From assembly GCF_016093275.1 (NCBI RefSeq), contig NZ_JAEDAK010000002.1, forward strand, positions 310,001-374,000: a stretch of DNA of 64,000 bases, given 5' to 3'. The position numbers were made by a program, and so were the translations under genes. Position 1 is the stretch's first letter; every line of letters starts with the position of its first letter. Shown here one piece after another: positions 36,897-46,802 of this stretch. The notes below the pieces were generated by a model that searched no databases, had not been told where the DNA came from, and saw only the letters and a list, made by a program, of their open reading frames with translations. The stretch is from Inhella proteolytica (lineage in GTDB: Bacteria; Pseudomonadota; Gammaproteobacteria; Burkholderiales; Burkholderiaceae_C).

Positions 36897-37709
36897 TTAT
36901 TCGGCTTCCAGCTCCGCCCGCAGCACCTGCACCAGTTCGGCTTCTTCCTCGGGTGGGTAGAAGTAGGGATAGAGGCAGCGCACCTCGTCGGCCAGTTCGG
37001 GCTTGCCGCCGAAGCGGGCCACCTGCGATTCCATGTGCAGCATGTCCAGGCACATCAGCACGGAGGGGGCATCGACGCTGGCGTTGTGCCCCACCTGCAG
37101 GCGCTTGGCCCCCAGCATGCGCCGGTAAAAGGGCGCGTGGCGCGGGTTGACTTCCAGGATGATCAGGTCGGCCAACTTGACGCGGTGGGCATACAGATAG
37201 GCCAGGTGGAAGAGGCCGGAGAGCGCCGGCTTGGAGGTTTCCGCGCCTTCGAGCGCCAGCTTGGAGCACTCCACCAGCTTCAGACCCTTGGCGCGCAGGC
37301 GCAGCAACTCTTCGGGAAAGCTGGCATCGGCCGCCAGGCCATTGGGGCCGTCCTCGCGCACCGAAAGCGTGCCGATCAGCCGGCGCCCGTCGCGCGCCTG
37401 CAGCGTGGTCAGGCCCGGCTCGGGGCTGCCCACCGGGCTCACCTTCAGCCCTCGCTGACCATAGCGGCGCCCCACCAGGGTCTGCGTCTGCTGCCAGCCC
37501 ACCAGGTCGCGGATGCGGTCGATCAGCGGGCGCTGCAGATTGGTGCGGCGCTCGTCCACCCCGCGGGGCAGCGAGGGCGCCCAGCTGGACATCAGCCACT
37601 TGGCCGCCTTCTTCGTGGGCCCGACCCAGCGGCTGTCCACGAACACGGACCCCTTGGCCTCCGCGGGAGGCGGACCGGCCGAGGCCCCTTCTTCCGATTT
37701 CGCGCTCAT
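36897..37709 (-). CDS. FeeM-like N-acyl amino acid synthase domain protein
   Basis: A 270-residue protein. The central and C-terminal region (LVGRRYGQRGL, LDGTTLQ-like LTTLQARDGRRLIGTLSV, DASFPEELLRLRAKGLKLVECSKLAL, FHLAYLYAHRVKLADLIILEVNPRHAPFYRRMLGAKRL) matches the FeeM/LuxI-related GNAT fold of N-acyl amino acid synthases, which transfer an acyl group from acyl-ACP to an amino acid. The N-terminal 50 residues are unrelated and basic. The start ATG shares its first base with the DUF3147 stop (TGATG), so it is the next cistron of the biotin block. The acyl and amine substrates are unknown. Confidence 0.7.
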   Translation of the reverse strand: MSAKSEEGASAGPPPAEAKGSVFVDSRWVGPTKKAAKWLMSSWAPSLPRGVDERRTNLQRPLIDRIRDLVGWQQTQTLVGRRYGQRGLKVSPVGSPEPGLTTLQARDGRRLIGTLSVREDGPNGLAADASFPEELLRLRAKGLKLVECSKLALEGAETSKPALSGLFHLAYLYAHRVKLADLIILEVNPRHAPFYRRMLGAKRLQVGHNASVDAPSVLMCLDMLHMESQVARFGGKPELADEVRCLYPYFYPPEEEAELVQVLRAELEAE

Positions 37710-38059
37710 CACCACAACTCAATTCCCCAGCGACGCAACAGCAGGGCACACAAACCGAAACACGCGATTGTGAGCACGGCACTCGCCAGCAGCGCCGGCC
37801 AGAAACCCCAACGCCCCAGTAACAAAGGGAAAACGCCAAACATCGGCAGCGTGGGCAGCACGTACCAGAGCGTGTACTGGGCATGGCGCGCCAGCTTTTC
37901 GGCGGGCTGGCCCTCGACGTGCATCCACACCAGGGCCAGCACCGTGACCCAGGGCAGGGCGCCGATCAGGCCACCCAGGCGGTCACTGCGCCGTACGGCC
38001 TCGCCGATCGCGACGACCAGGCCCGCGGTGATCGCGTACTTGGTCGCCAACCAGAGCAC
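37709..38059 (-). CDS. DUF3147 family small membrane protein
   Basis: A 116-residue protein with the family pattern LWLATKYAITAGLVVAIGEAVRRSDRLGGLIGALPWVTVLALVWMHVEGQ, followed by ARHAQYTLWYVLPTLPMFGVFPLLLGRWGFWPALL. Four transmembrane helices are predicted by eye, and the length is typical. The function is unknown. It starts with GTG 2 bases after the bioB stop, so it is co-translated with the biotin genes, and its stop overlaps the FeeM-like start. Confidence 0.8.
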   Translation of the reverse strand: MLWLATKYAITAGLVVAIGEAVRRSDRLGGLIGALPWVTVLALVWMHVEGQPAEKLARHAQYTLWYVLPTLPMFGVFPLLLGRWGFWPALLASAVLTIACFGLCALLLRRWGIELW

Positions 38060-38061
38060 GC

Positions 38062-39096
38062 TCAGGCGCTCCCGCAGCCGCAGCCCGCTTCAGCCTTGGG
38101 CGCTTCCTGCACCTCAGCCACCCGCAGATCCAGGCGCTCCAGCAGCTTGCGGTCGGCCTCGGCCTGCGGGTTGCCGGTGGTCAGCAGCTTCTCGCCGTAG
38201 AAGATGGAGTTGGCGCCGGCCATGAAGCACAGGGCCTGCAGGGCCTCGTCCATGGCTTCGCGGCCGGCGCTCAGGCGCACCATACTGTGCGGCATGGTGA
38301 TGCGCGCCACGGCGATGGTGCGCACGAACTCGAAGGGGTCCAGATCCTCGTTCTTGGCCAGCGGCGTGCCTTCCACCTTGACCAGGTTGTTGATCGGCAC
38401 CGATTCGGGCGGCGGGTTCAGGTTGGCCAGCTGGGCCACCAGGCCGGCGCGCTGGGCGCGGCTCTCGCCCAGGCCGACGATGCCGCCGCTGCACACCTTC
38501 ATGCCGGTGGCGCGCACCGCCTCCAGCGTGTCCAGGCGGTCCTGATAGGTGCGGGTGGTGATGATCTCGCCGTAGAACTCGGGCGCGGTGTCAAGGTTGT
38601 GGTTGTAGTAGTCCAGGCCCGACTCTTTCAGCTGCACGGCCTGCTCGGGCTTGAGCATGCCGGCTGTCACGCAGGTCTCCAGGCCCAGGCCCTTGACCTC
38701 GCGCACCATGGCCATCAGCTGCTCCATGTGGCGTTCCTTGGGCGCGCGCCAGGCCGCACCCATGCAGAAGCGCGTGGCGCCCTTGGCCTTGGCGGCCTCG
38801 GCCGCGGCCTTGACCTCGCCCAGGTCCAGCAGCTTCTCGGCCTCCAGGCCGGTGTCGTAATGGGCCGACTGCGGGCAGTAGGCGCAGTCCTCCTCGCAGC
38901 CGCCGGTCTTGATGGACAAGAGCGTCGAGAGCTGCACCTGGTTGGCCGGCTGGTGCTGCTGGTGCACGCTCTGCGCGCGGTGGATCAGCTCCATGAAAGG
39001 CAGCGCGAACAGGGCCTCGACCTCGGCGACGCTCCACAAGCCCGGCTCGGCCTTGAGCGGACGGTGCAGGTGGATGGGTTGCACGGGAGCGTTCAT
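38062..39096 (-). CDS. bioB: biotin synthase
   Basis: A 344-residue radical SAM enzyme that inserts sulfur into dethiobiotin. The cluster motif is [17 protein letters not shown] (CxxxCxxC, near residues 66-73); [40 protein letters not shown] and SGGIVGLGE complete the family pattern, and the C-terminus ends in CGCGSA. An AAGGA site precedes the ATG, which shares a base with the bioD stop. Last biotin gene in the order bioA-bioF-bioD-bioB. Confidence 0.97.
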   Translation of the reverse strand: MNAPVQPIHLHRPLKAEPGLWSVAEVEALFALPFMELIHRAQSVHQQHQPANQVQLSTLLSIKTGGCEEDCAYCPQSAHYDTGLEAEKLLDLGEVKAAAEAAKAKGATRFCMGAAWRAPKERHMEQLMAMVREVKGLGLETCVTAGMLKPEQAVQLKESGLDYYNHNLDTAPEFYGEIITTRTYQDRLDTLEAVRATGMKVCSGGIVGLGESRAQRAGLVAQLANLNPPPESVPINNLVKVEGTPLAKNEDLDPFEFVRTIAVARITMPHSMVRLSAGREAMDEALQALCFMAGANSIFYGEKLLTTGNPQAEADRKLLERLDLRVAEVQEAPKAEAGCGCGSA

Positions 39097-39800
39097 CAGG
39101 AATCCTTCAACTTCAACAGACGGTCCAGGGCCGCAGCCTCCAGATGGGAGGCCACCGCGCCGGGTGAGGGCTCAGCCAGGCGCGGCACCGCGCCCAGGCA
39201 AGGTGCGGGCAGCAGGGCCCGCAGGGTGGCGAGATTTTCGCCGTGTTGCAGCATCTGGCCGTCGACGGTATTGCCAATCCAGCCAGCCAAGGGCAAACCC
39301 CGAGCCTGGATGGCTTCCGCCGTCAAGAGCGCGTGGTTGATGCAGCCCAGGCGCAGGCCCACCACCAGGATCACCGGCGCAGCCAGCTCGCGCGCCAGGT
39401 CGGCGCTGTCCCAGGCGGCCACTTCATCCAGCGGCACGCGGAAGCCGCCGACGCCTTCGACGAAGGCGATGTCGAGCTTGTGCAGCGGCGCACGCAGCGC
39501 ATCCAAGACCTCGGCGCGGCGGATCGGCCGGCCTTCCAGGCGCGCGGCCAGGTGCGGGGCACAGGGGGTGCGCAGCTGGATGGGGCCAACCTCGGCCTCG
39601 CTGAGGCCGGCGGCCTGCGCCGCGTGCAGCTGCGCCACGTCCTCATTGACCCAGCGCCCTTCCCGCAATTCCTGCCCGGCCGCCACCGGCTTGAGGCCGG
39701 CCGCACGCAGGCCGCGTGCCGCGGCGGCCTGTACCAGGGCGGCGGTGCAGGTGGTCTTGCCGATCTCGGTATCGGTGCCGGTGATGAAGAAGAGGCTCAT
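39096..39800 (-). CDS. bioD: ATP-dependent dethiobiotin synthetase
   Basis: A 234-residue protein opening [22 protein letters not shown], the BioD P-loop, followed by LKPVAAG and [12 protein letters not shown]. It closes the ureido ring of dethiobiotin from 7,8-diaminopelargonate, CO2 and ATP. The start overlaps the bioF stop by 4 bases (ATGA) and the end abuts bioB. Confidence 0.95.
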   Translation of the reverse strand: MSLFFITGTDTEIGKTTCTAALVQAAAARGLRAAGLKPVAAGQELREGRWVNEDVAQLHAAQAAGLSEAEVGPIQLRTPCAPHLAARLEGRPIRRAEVLDALRAPLHKLDIAFVEGVGGFRVPLDEVAAWDSADLARELAAPVILVVGLRLGCINHALLTAEAIQARGLPLAGWIGNTVDGQMLQHGENLATLRALLPAPCLGAVPRLAEPSPGAVASHLEAAALDRLLKLKDS

Positions 39801-40975
39801 GGCTGCAAGGCACGAATGAGGGTGTCGATGTCATCGGACTGGTGGTCCGCGCACAGCGTGATGCGCAGCCGCGCCGTCCCCACCGCCACCGTCGGCGGGC
39901 GGATGGCCGGCACGCGCAGGCCACGCGCATCTAGGCGGGCCGATAGAGCCAGCGCGGCGGCGTTCTCGCCCACGATCAGCGGCTGGATCGGCGTGTCCGA
40001 ATGCGGCAGCTGCCAGCCGTGCGCGGCGGCAAGCGGCGCCAGGCCCTCCACCAGGTGCGCGCGCAGCAGCTCCAGCTGGTCGCGCCGGCGCTCGCCCTCC
40101 TCGCCCTCAATCAGTTCGAGCGACTTCAGCAGCGCGTGCGCCAGGGCTGGCGGGCTGGCGGTGGTGAAGATGGTGGGGCGGGCGGTCTGCAGCAGCCACT
40201 CGATCAGCGAGGGATGGGCAGCGATGAAGGCGCCGGCCACGCCGGCCGCCTTGCCCAGGGTGCCCATCCAGACCAGGCGCTCACTGCGCAGCCCGCAGTG
40301 CGCCAGGCTGCCACGGCCGCGCGGGCCGAGCACGCCGAAGCCATGGGCGTCGTCCACCAGCAGCAGCGCATCGTGCGCCTCGGCCAGCGCCAGCAGCTCG
40401 CGCAGCGGGGCCAGGTGGCCGTCCATGCTGAACACGGCATCGCTGACGATCAGCTTGGTGGCCGCCGTGGAGGCACGCAGCTGGGCCTCCAGTTCGCCAA
40501 GCTCCGTGTAGACGCTCTTCTGCGCCCGCGCCAGGCGCGCGCCGTCGATCAGGCTGGCGTGGTTCAGGCGCTCGGAAAAGATCTGTGCGTCCTCGCGGTC
40601 GCCCAAACCGGTCAGCAGCGCCAGATTGGCCATGTAGCCGGTGCACAGGGTGATGGCGCGGGCGTCCGGAATGCAGTCGCGCGCCCAGCGCGCCAGCTCG
40701 GCTTCGAGCGCCTCGTGGGCCTCGGAGTGCCCGCTGATCAGGTGCGAGGCGCCGCTGCCCACGCCGTAGCGTTCCGCGCCCTCTTGCAGCGCCTGAACCA
40801 GCGCCGGATGGTCGGCCAGGCCCAGGTAGTCGTTCGAGCAGAACAGCAGCTTCTCGACACCATCGATGACCTGGCGCGGCGCGGTGGGCGAGCTGGCGAT
40901 GCGACGCGTGCGGATCAGGTCCTGCGCGGCGCGTTCGGCCAGGCGCACCTGGAAGCGCTCAAAAAGGGCAGACAT
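39797..40975 (-). CDS. bioF: 8-amino-7-oxononanoate synthase
   Basis: A 392-residue PLP enzyme of the alpha-oxoamine synthase family. Characteristic segments are FCSNDYLGLADHPAL, GSGASHLISGHSEAHEALE, DAVFSMDGHLAPL, LLVDDAHGFGVLGPRGRG and the PLP lysine in MGTLGKAAGVAGAF near residue 240. It condenses pimeloyl thioester with alanine. The start lies 17 bases inside bioA and the end overlaps bioD by 4 bases. Confidence 0.96.
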   Translation of the reverse strand: MSALFERFQVRLAERAAQDLIRTRRIASSPTAPRQVIDGVEKLLFCSNDYLGLADHPALVQALQEGAERYGVGSGASHLISGHSEAHEALEAELARWARDCIPDARAITLCTGYMANLALLTGLGDREDAQIFSERLNHASLIDGARLARAQKSVYTELGELEAQLRASTAATKLIVSDAVFSMDGHLAPLRELLALAEAHDALLLVDDAHGFGVLGPRGRGSLAHCGLRSERLVWMGTLGKAAGVAGAFIAAHPSLIEWLLQTARPTIFTTASPPALAHALLKSLELIEGEEGERRRDQLELLRAHLVEGLAPLAAAHGWQLPHSDTPIQPLIVGENAAALALSARLDARGLRVPAIRPPTVAVGTARLRITLCADHQSDDIDTLIRALQP

Positions 40976-42248
40976 CGTCGAGCGTGGCGCGTACGCGCTC
41001 GGCCAGCCAGGTGGCGGTCGGGGCGTCGATCAGGTAGGGCGGCATCAGGTAGACGGCACGGCCGATCGGACGGATCAACAGCTCGTGCGCGCGCGCCGCC
41101 AGGTGGAAGCGCTCGGCAAAGCGCGCGCCGGCCACCGCCTCCTGCACGTCGAAGGCCAGCACCAGGCCGGTCTGGCGGCCGTGCTCGATGCGCGCGTCGG
41201 CCAGCAGCGGCGCGAAGGCCTCGCGCAGAAGCGCCGCCTGGTGGGCCAGCGTCGGCAGCACCGTGTCCATGCGCCGCAGCACCTCGTTCGCGGCGGCACA
41301 GGCAATCGCGTTGCCCGTGTAGGAGTGCGAATGCAGAAAGCCGCGCGCCACCTCATCCGACAAGAAGGCCTCGAACACGCGGTCCGTCGTCAGCACCAGG
41401 GAGAGCGGCAGCGTGCCGCCGGTGATGCCCTTGCTGAGCAGCAGGAAGTCGGGCCAGTTCAGCGGGTCCACCTGCTCCCAGGCGAAGAAGCTGCCGGTGC
41501 GGCCGCAGCCCACCGCGATCTCGTCGGCGATCAGGTGCGCGTCGTACGTCGTGCACAGCGCGCGCAACTCACGCAAGACCTCGGGCCCATGCATGCGCAT
41601 GCCGCTCGCGCCCTGGATCAGCGGCTCGACGATGACGGCCGCGCAGCGGCCCTGCAGCGCCACGAGCTTCGCCTCAATCGCCGCGAGCGCTCCGGCCTCG
41701 TGCAGGGCGGGCGCCAGATGCGTGCGGCGCAGCAGCGGCGCGTAGGCATCGCGAAAGATCGCCACATCGGTGACCGACAGCGCCCCCAGGGTCTCGCCGT
41801 GGTAGCCACCGGCCAGGGCGATGAACTCGTTCTTGTCCGGCAGGCCACGGTTGCGCCAGTAGTGCGCGCTCATCTTCAGCGCGATCTCGGTCGCCGAGGC
41901 GCCGTCGCTGCCAAAGAAGGCATGGCCGAGGGCGCCGCCGGTGCGTGTGCTCAGGCGCTCGGCCAGCTCCACCGCCGGTTCGTGCGTGCAGCCGGCCAGC
42001 ATCACATGCGGCAAGGTACGGGCCTGCCGGGCGATGGCCTCGGCCAGGCCGGCATCGGCATGGCCGAACAGGTTGACCCACCAACTGCTGTTGGCATCGA
42101 AGTAGCGGCGGCCCTGGTCGTCGAACAGCCAGGGGCCCTCGCCGCGCACGATGGGCAGTGGCGGCACCTGGTCCAGCCGGGCCATTTGGGTGCAGGGGTG
42201 CCAGACGGCGGCGCGGCTGCGCGCCGCCAGATTCAGGGAAGTGCTCAA
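40959..42248 (-). CDS. bioA: adenosylmethionine-8-amino-7-oxononanoate aminotransferase
   Basis: A 429-residue class III aminotransferase, the same length as Escherichia coli BioA. Motifs are VWHPCTQM, PVAF-like NSSWWVNLFGHA, FGSDGASATEIALKMSAHYW, GGYHGETLGALSVTD, DEIAVGCGRTGSFFA and the PLP Lys in LLLSKGITGGTLPLSL. The frame is open upstream into liuC, but the best start is a TTG that overlaps the liuC stop (TTGA), giving a family-typical N-terminus (STSLNLAARSR). Translation is therefore probably coupled to the leucine-degradation gene. Confidence 0.93.
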   Translation of the reverse strand: MSTSLNLAARSRAAVWHPCTQMARLDQVPPLPIVRGEGPWLFDDQGRRYFDANSSWWVNLFGHADAGLAEAIARQARTLPHVMLAGCTHEPAVELAERLSTRTGGALGHAFFGSDGASATEIALKMSAHYWRNRGLPDKNEFIALAGGYHGETLGALSVTDVAIFRDAYAPLLRRTHLAPALHEAGALAAIEAKLVALQGRCAAVIVEPLIQGASGMRMHGPEVLRELRALCTTYDAHLIADEIAVGCGRTGSFFAWEQVDPLNWPDFLLLSKGITGGTLPLSLVLTTDRVFEAFLSDEVARGFLHSHSYTGNAIACAAANEVLRRMDTVLPTLAHQAALLREAFAPLLADARIEHGRQTGLVLAFDVQEAVAGARFAERFHLAARAHELLIRPIGRAVYLMPPYLIDAPTATWLAERVRATLDDVCPF

Positions 42249-43030
42249 AGCCAGGGTGCCGGGGTCTTGGTCAGGAAGCTTTGCACGCCCGCCTTGCCCT
42301 CGGCTGACGCGCGGATGTCGGCGATGCGGCGCGCGGTGTCGTCGCGCAGCTTCTCGGTGAGGTGGGGCTCGGCGCCCAGGTCGAGCACCAGCTTCTTGCA
42401 GGCCTGCACGGCATGCGGGCCATTGGCGCACAGGGCCGCGGTCAGCTCGTTCACCTTGGCATCGAGCGCTTCCAGGTCGGCCACGAGCTCATGCACCAGG
42501 CCCAGGCGCTGCGCCGTCGCGGCATCGAAGCGCTCGGCGCTCGTGAACCAGCGGCGCGCCTGGCGCTCGCCCATGGCCTTGACGACGTAGGGGCCGATGG
42601 TGGCGGGCAGCAGACCGAGCTTGGCCTCGCTGAGGCAGTAGCCCGCCGCTGCCGTGCTGACGACGATGTCGGCACAGGCCACCAGACCCACGCCGCCGGC
42701 GTAGACATCCCCTTGCACGCGCGCGATCACGGGCATGGGGCAGCGGTAGATCGTCCAGAGCATCTCGGCCAGGCGGCCGGCGTCCTGGTGGTTCTCCTCC
42801 CAGGAATAGTCGGCCATCGCGCGCATCCAGTTCAGGTCGGCGCCGGCGCAGAAGGCCTTGCCTTCGGCGGCCAGCACGATGCAGCGCAGGTCCTTGCGCG
42901 CGCCCAGGTCCTCAAAGGCGCGCGTCAGCTCGTGAATGACGGCGTCGTTGAAGGCGTTGCGAACCTCGGGGCGGTTCAGGATGACGCGGGCGACGCGGTC
43001 CTGCTCTTCGATCTTCAGGGTGGCGCTCAT
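42245..43030 (-). CDS. liuC: methylglutaconyl-CoA hydratase (enoyl-CoA hydratase family)
   Basis: A 261-residue crotonase-fold protein. It has VARVILNRPEVRNAFNDAVIHEL, AFCAGADLNWMRAMADYS (first oxyanion loop), VQGDVYAGGVGLVACADIVV (second loop) and SEAKLGLLPATIGPYVVKAMGERQARRWF. The sequence fits the gamma-carboxygeranoyl/methylglutaconyl-CoA hydratases of leucine and acyclic terpene pathways; the neighbouring carboxylase genes support leucine. The start overlaps the GNAT stop by 4 bases. Confidence 0.9.
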   Translation of the reverse strand: MSATLKIEEQDRVARVILNRPEVRNAFNDAVIHELTRAFEDLGARKDLRCIVLAAEGKAFCAGADLNWMRAMADYSWEENHQDAGRLAEMLWTIYRCPMPVIARVQGDVYAGGVGLVACADIVVSTAAAGYCLSEAKLGLLPATIGPYVVKAMGERQARRWFTSAERFDAATAQRLGLVHELVADLEALDAKVNELTAALCANGPHAVQACKKLVLDLGAEPHLTEKLRDDTARRIADIRASAEGKAGVQSFLTKTPAPWL

Positions 43031-43566
43031 GCGGCCTCCAGGGGGGTCAGGGGTTTGCTCATCAGCACCGAGGGGTAGGTCTTGCCGCGCCACTGCACGC
43101 CGCCGCATTCCACGTAGCCGCGGCGCAGGTAGCGGCAGCGCAGGGCTTGGGCGGGGATGGCGGTGTCGAGCGCGACCTGGGCGAAGCCCTGGGCCTGCGC
43201 CCAGTCCTCGGCGGCGTCCATCAGGCGCTCGGCCAGGCCCTGGCCGCGCAGCTCGGGGTGCACGGCCAGCTGGGACAGGATGGCCGTGCCAGGCTCGGTG
43301 TAGAGCGCCGGCGGGGCGTCGGCGATATAAGTCTCATCGGCGCGCTTGGGGCCGCGGATGCTGACGGTGCCGACCAGGCGCTCCCCCTGCAGGGCCACCA
43401 GCGTGTGGCCCTCGGCGATGCGCGAGCGCGTCGTTTCGACGCTCTGATCGGCCGCAGTGAAGTTCCAACCCTGTTCGACCAGGCTGGCATAGGCGGCATG
43501 CAGCAGCGCGGTCAGCTGCTGCATGCAGTCACTGGCTTGCAGCGGGCGGATGGTGACGGGCTTCAT
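43027..43566 (-). CDS. GNAT family N-acetyltransferase
   Basis: A 179-residue acetyltransferase fold: [26 protein letters not shown] opening, then LSQLAVHPELRGQGLAERLMDAAEDWAQ, the acetyl-CoA binding motif A, and AQALRCRYLRRGYVECGGVQW near the end. The acceptor is unknown. The ATG sits inside the end of the hydrolase gene (38-base overlap) and the stop overlaps liuC, so the gene is locked into the leucine operon. Its role there is unexplained. Confidence 0.85.
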   Translation of the reverse strand: MKPVTIRPLQASDCMQQLTALLHAAYASLVEQGWNFTAADQSVETTRSRIAEGHTLVALQGERLVGTVSIRGPKRADETYIADAPPALYTEPGTAILSQLAVHPELRGQGLAERLMDAAEDWAQAQGFAQVALDTAIPAQALRCRYLRRGYVECGGVQWRGKTYPSVLMSKPLTPLEAA

Positions 43567-44372
43567 CAAGCTTCAGGTGTTGGGTCAGGAAGAGGCGCAG
43601 GGCTTCGAAGGATGCGGCCCGCGCGGCCGCATCGCCGCCCTGGTGCACGCCCTGCGGGTTCACGCCATTGGGCACATCGGTGCGCAGCCTGACGGGGCGT
43701 GTGCTGTCAAAGCCATGGAAGGCGCCGGCGTAGCTGATGCGCTGCACCGCGGCCCCTTCGGACTGCCAGCGCGCGGCCAGCTGTTCGCAGGGCGCCGCCG
43801 GCGTCCAGTCGTCGGCCGCGCCGAGCTGGAGCAGCACGGGCATGGCCGGCGCGCCGTTCTGCATCAGCTTGGCGCAGCCCGGGTAGTACAAGGCGGCCGC
43901 CGCGAGCGGCGGCGCCTTGGGCGAACGCTTCGAATCGATCACCGTCAGACCGGTCGTGCCGCCATTGCTCCAGCCGATCAGCGCAATGCGCGCCGGATCG
44001 ACGCCGGGCTGCTGGCGCAGCCACTCGAGCGCGGCCAGCGCGTCCTGGCGGCGTTCAGCCACCGAGACCTTGCGCTCGGCGTAGCGCGTGCTGCACTGCG
44101 GGCCCAGGCCGCGGCTGCCCCAGCTGTCGGTCAGCAGCAGCTGCACACCGAGCGCGGCAAGGAACTGGCGGTATTCCGGATAGCGCGCATCCAGGGTCTT
44201 GCCGTCGCGCTGGTAAAGGCCGCCGCAGCCGTGCAGGGCCAGCACCGCGGGCTGGGGCTGCGGGCCCGGCAGCGGGTACCAATGCGCCTGCAGCGCCGGC
44301 TGACCGGCGCGGACGGGAATCTGAAGGGGCTCGGCCTGCGTGGCGCCGGCAAGCGCCAGCAAGACGGCCACC

Positions 44373-44389
<17 letters not shown>
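43529..44389 (-). CDS. secreted dienelactone hydrolase-like alpha/beta hydrolase
   Basis: About 286 residues. A signal peptide ([18 protein letters not shown]) precedes an alpha/beta hydrolase: [15 protein letters not shown] (oxyanion region), [27 protein letters not shown] (nucleophile elbow GWSNG), ALYYPGC, and [11 protein letters not shown] near the end with the catalytic His. This matches the dienelactone hydrolase family. The GTG start lies 17 bases inside liuB; other GTG starts are possible. A BioH role is unlikely because the protein is predicted to be exported. Confidence 0.75.
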
Positions 44390-45995
<1,606 letters not shown>

Positions 45996-46025
45996 GGGGT
46001 TCTTCCTTGGAGGGCCGGCATTCTC

Positions 46026-46045
46026 GCCCGACCGAGCGGTCGGGC
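46026..46045. promoter_or_regulatory. 20-bp perfect palindrome upstream of liuB, TetR-operator-like
   Basis: Arms GCCCGACCG and CGGTCGGGC flank a central AG, 31 bases before the liuB ATG and 37 bases before the divergent small gene. The CGACCG-NN-CGGTCG core is the kind of dyad bound by TetR-type regulators of acyl-CoA catabolism; in betaproteobacteria a TetR regulator (LiuQ) has been described for leucine degradation. I cannot verify the exact LiuQ motif. A transcription terminator is unlikely because no gene ends here. Confidence 0.6.
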
Positions 46046-46081
46046 CTTGCCGACGGGTGGTCGCAGGGCTAGGCTCGACCC

Positions 46082-46465
46082 ATGACCCGCTCCGGCTCCG
46101 CTCTCTTCGACGCCTTGCAGCGGCTGGGATTCAAGCGCTGGTACGAGCGGCAGCTGCTGGCCGGCCATGCGCATTTGGTGCTGGCCCTGCTCAGCCTGCT
46201 GGCCCTGCTGGGCAGCTTTGAGGCCATGGGCCTGGCGCAGGGCGGGCGCGCCTGGAACTGGGCCGGCGTGCTGGCCAGTGCCTCGGTCGGGTTTTGGGCG
46301 CTGCGCCGCTATGGCGTGCTGCTGAGTCAGGCCGAATCGGTCTCGCTGCAAGCCACCTGCCCGCACTGCGGCACGTATGGACGCCTGCAATGCCTGTGCG
46401 CGCGCCCGGACGGCGCGGAAGTCAGCTGCCGCGCCTGCTCCGGCGCCTGGGTGATCCAGGACTGA
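46082..46465 (+). CDS. hypothetical protein, two membrane helices plus C-terminal zinc-ribbon
   Basis: A 127-residue protein. Two helices ([17 protein letters not shown] and [19 protein letters not shown]) precede a cytoplasmic C-terminus with four zinc-type cysteines: [12 protein letters not shown] and [14 protein letters not shown]. The N-terminus is basic and amphipathic. The protein family is not recognised. It ends next to the convergent CopZ-like gene and is divergent from liuB. Confidence 0.6.
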   Translation: MTRSGSALFDALQRLGFKRWYERQLLAGHAHLVLALLSLLALLGSFEAMGLAQGGRAWNWAGVLASASVGFWALRRYGVLLSQAESVSLQATCPHCGTYGRLQCLCARPDGAEVSCRACSGAWVIQD

Positions 46466-46672
46466 TCACGCCGGCGGATAGCCGGCCTCGCGCAGCGTCG
46501 CGGCCAGCTGTTCGGCGCTGAGTGCAGCCGGCGCCTGCACCTGCACGGCCTTGGTGGCCGGATCGGCCTGCACCTGCACCATGGGGTGCAGGGCCTGCAG
46601 GGCGCGCGTCACCGCCGCCACGCAGTGGCCACAGGAGAGATCGGGAACCTGAAATTGATGCGTGTTCATCAT
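46466..46672 (-). CDS. copZ: CopZ-like heavy-metal-associated chaperone
   Basis: A 68-residue stand-alone HMA domain with the metal-binding Cys pair in FQVPDLSCGHCVAAVTRAL and the usual C-terminus AATLREAGYPP. It probably carries Cu(I) to the divergent P-type ATPase. The start is one of two adjacent ATG codons. The spacer toward the ATPase gene holds a GC-rich repeat. Confidence 0.88.
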   Translation of the reverse strand: MMNTHQFQVPDLSCGHCVAAVTRALQALHPMVQVQADPATKAVQVQAPAALSAEQLAATLREAGYPPA

Positions 46673-46680
46673 TGCCTAGC

Positions 46681-46744
46681 GTAGGGCCGCCCCAAGCGGG
46701 CAAGCGCCCCCTTGGGGGGTAGCGAACGAAGTGAGACTGGGGGC
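46681..46744. repeat. GC-rich intergenic repeat-like element between copZ and copA
   Basis: Contains CCCCC-TT-GGGGGG followed by AGCGAACGAAGTGAGACTGG. The layout (C-run/G-run dyad followed by AGCGA..GAAGTGAG) resembles short dispersed intergenic repeats common in Burkholderiales (recalled, not checked). Related C5/G5 dyads occur at 52215 and 63858. Confidence 0.4.
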
Positions 46745-46802
46745 GTCGAACCCACATTGTTCCGCGCTTGGGCGGCAGCGGCGCTGCCTACACTGCCCCG
46801 CC

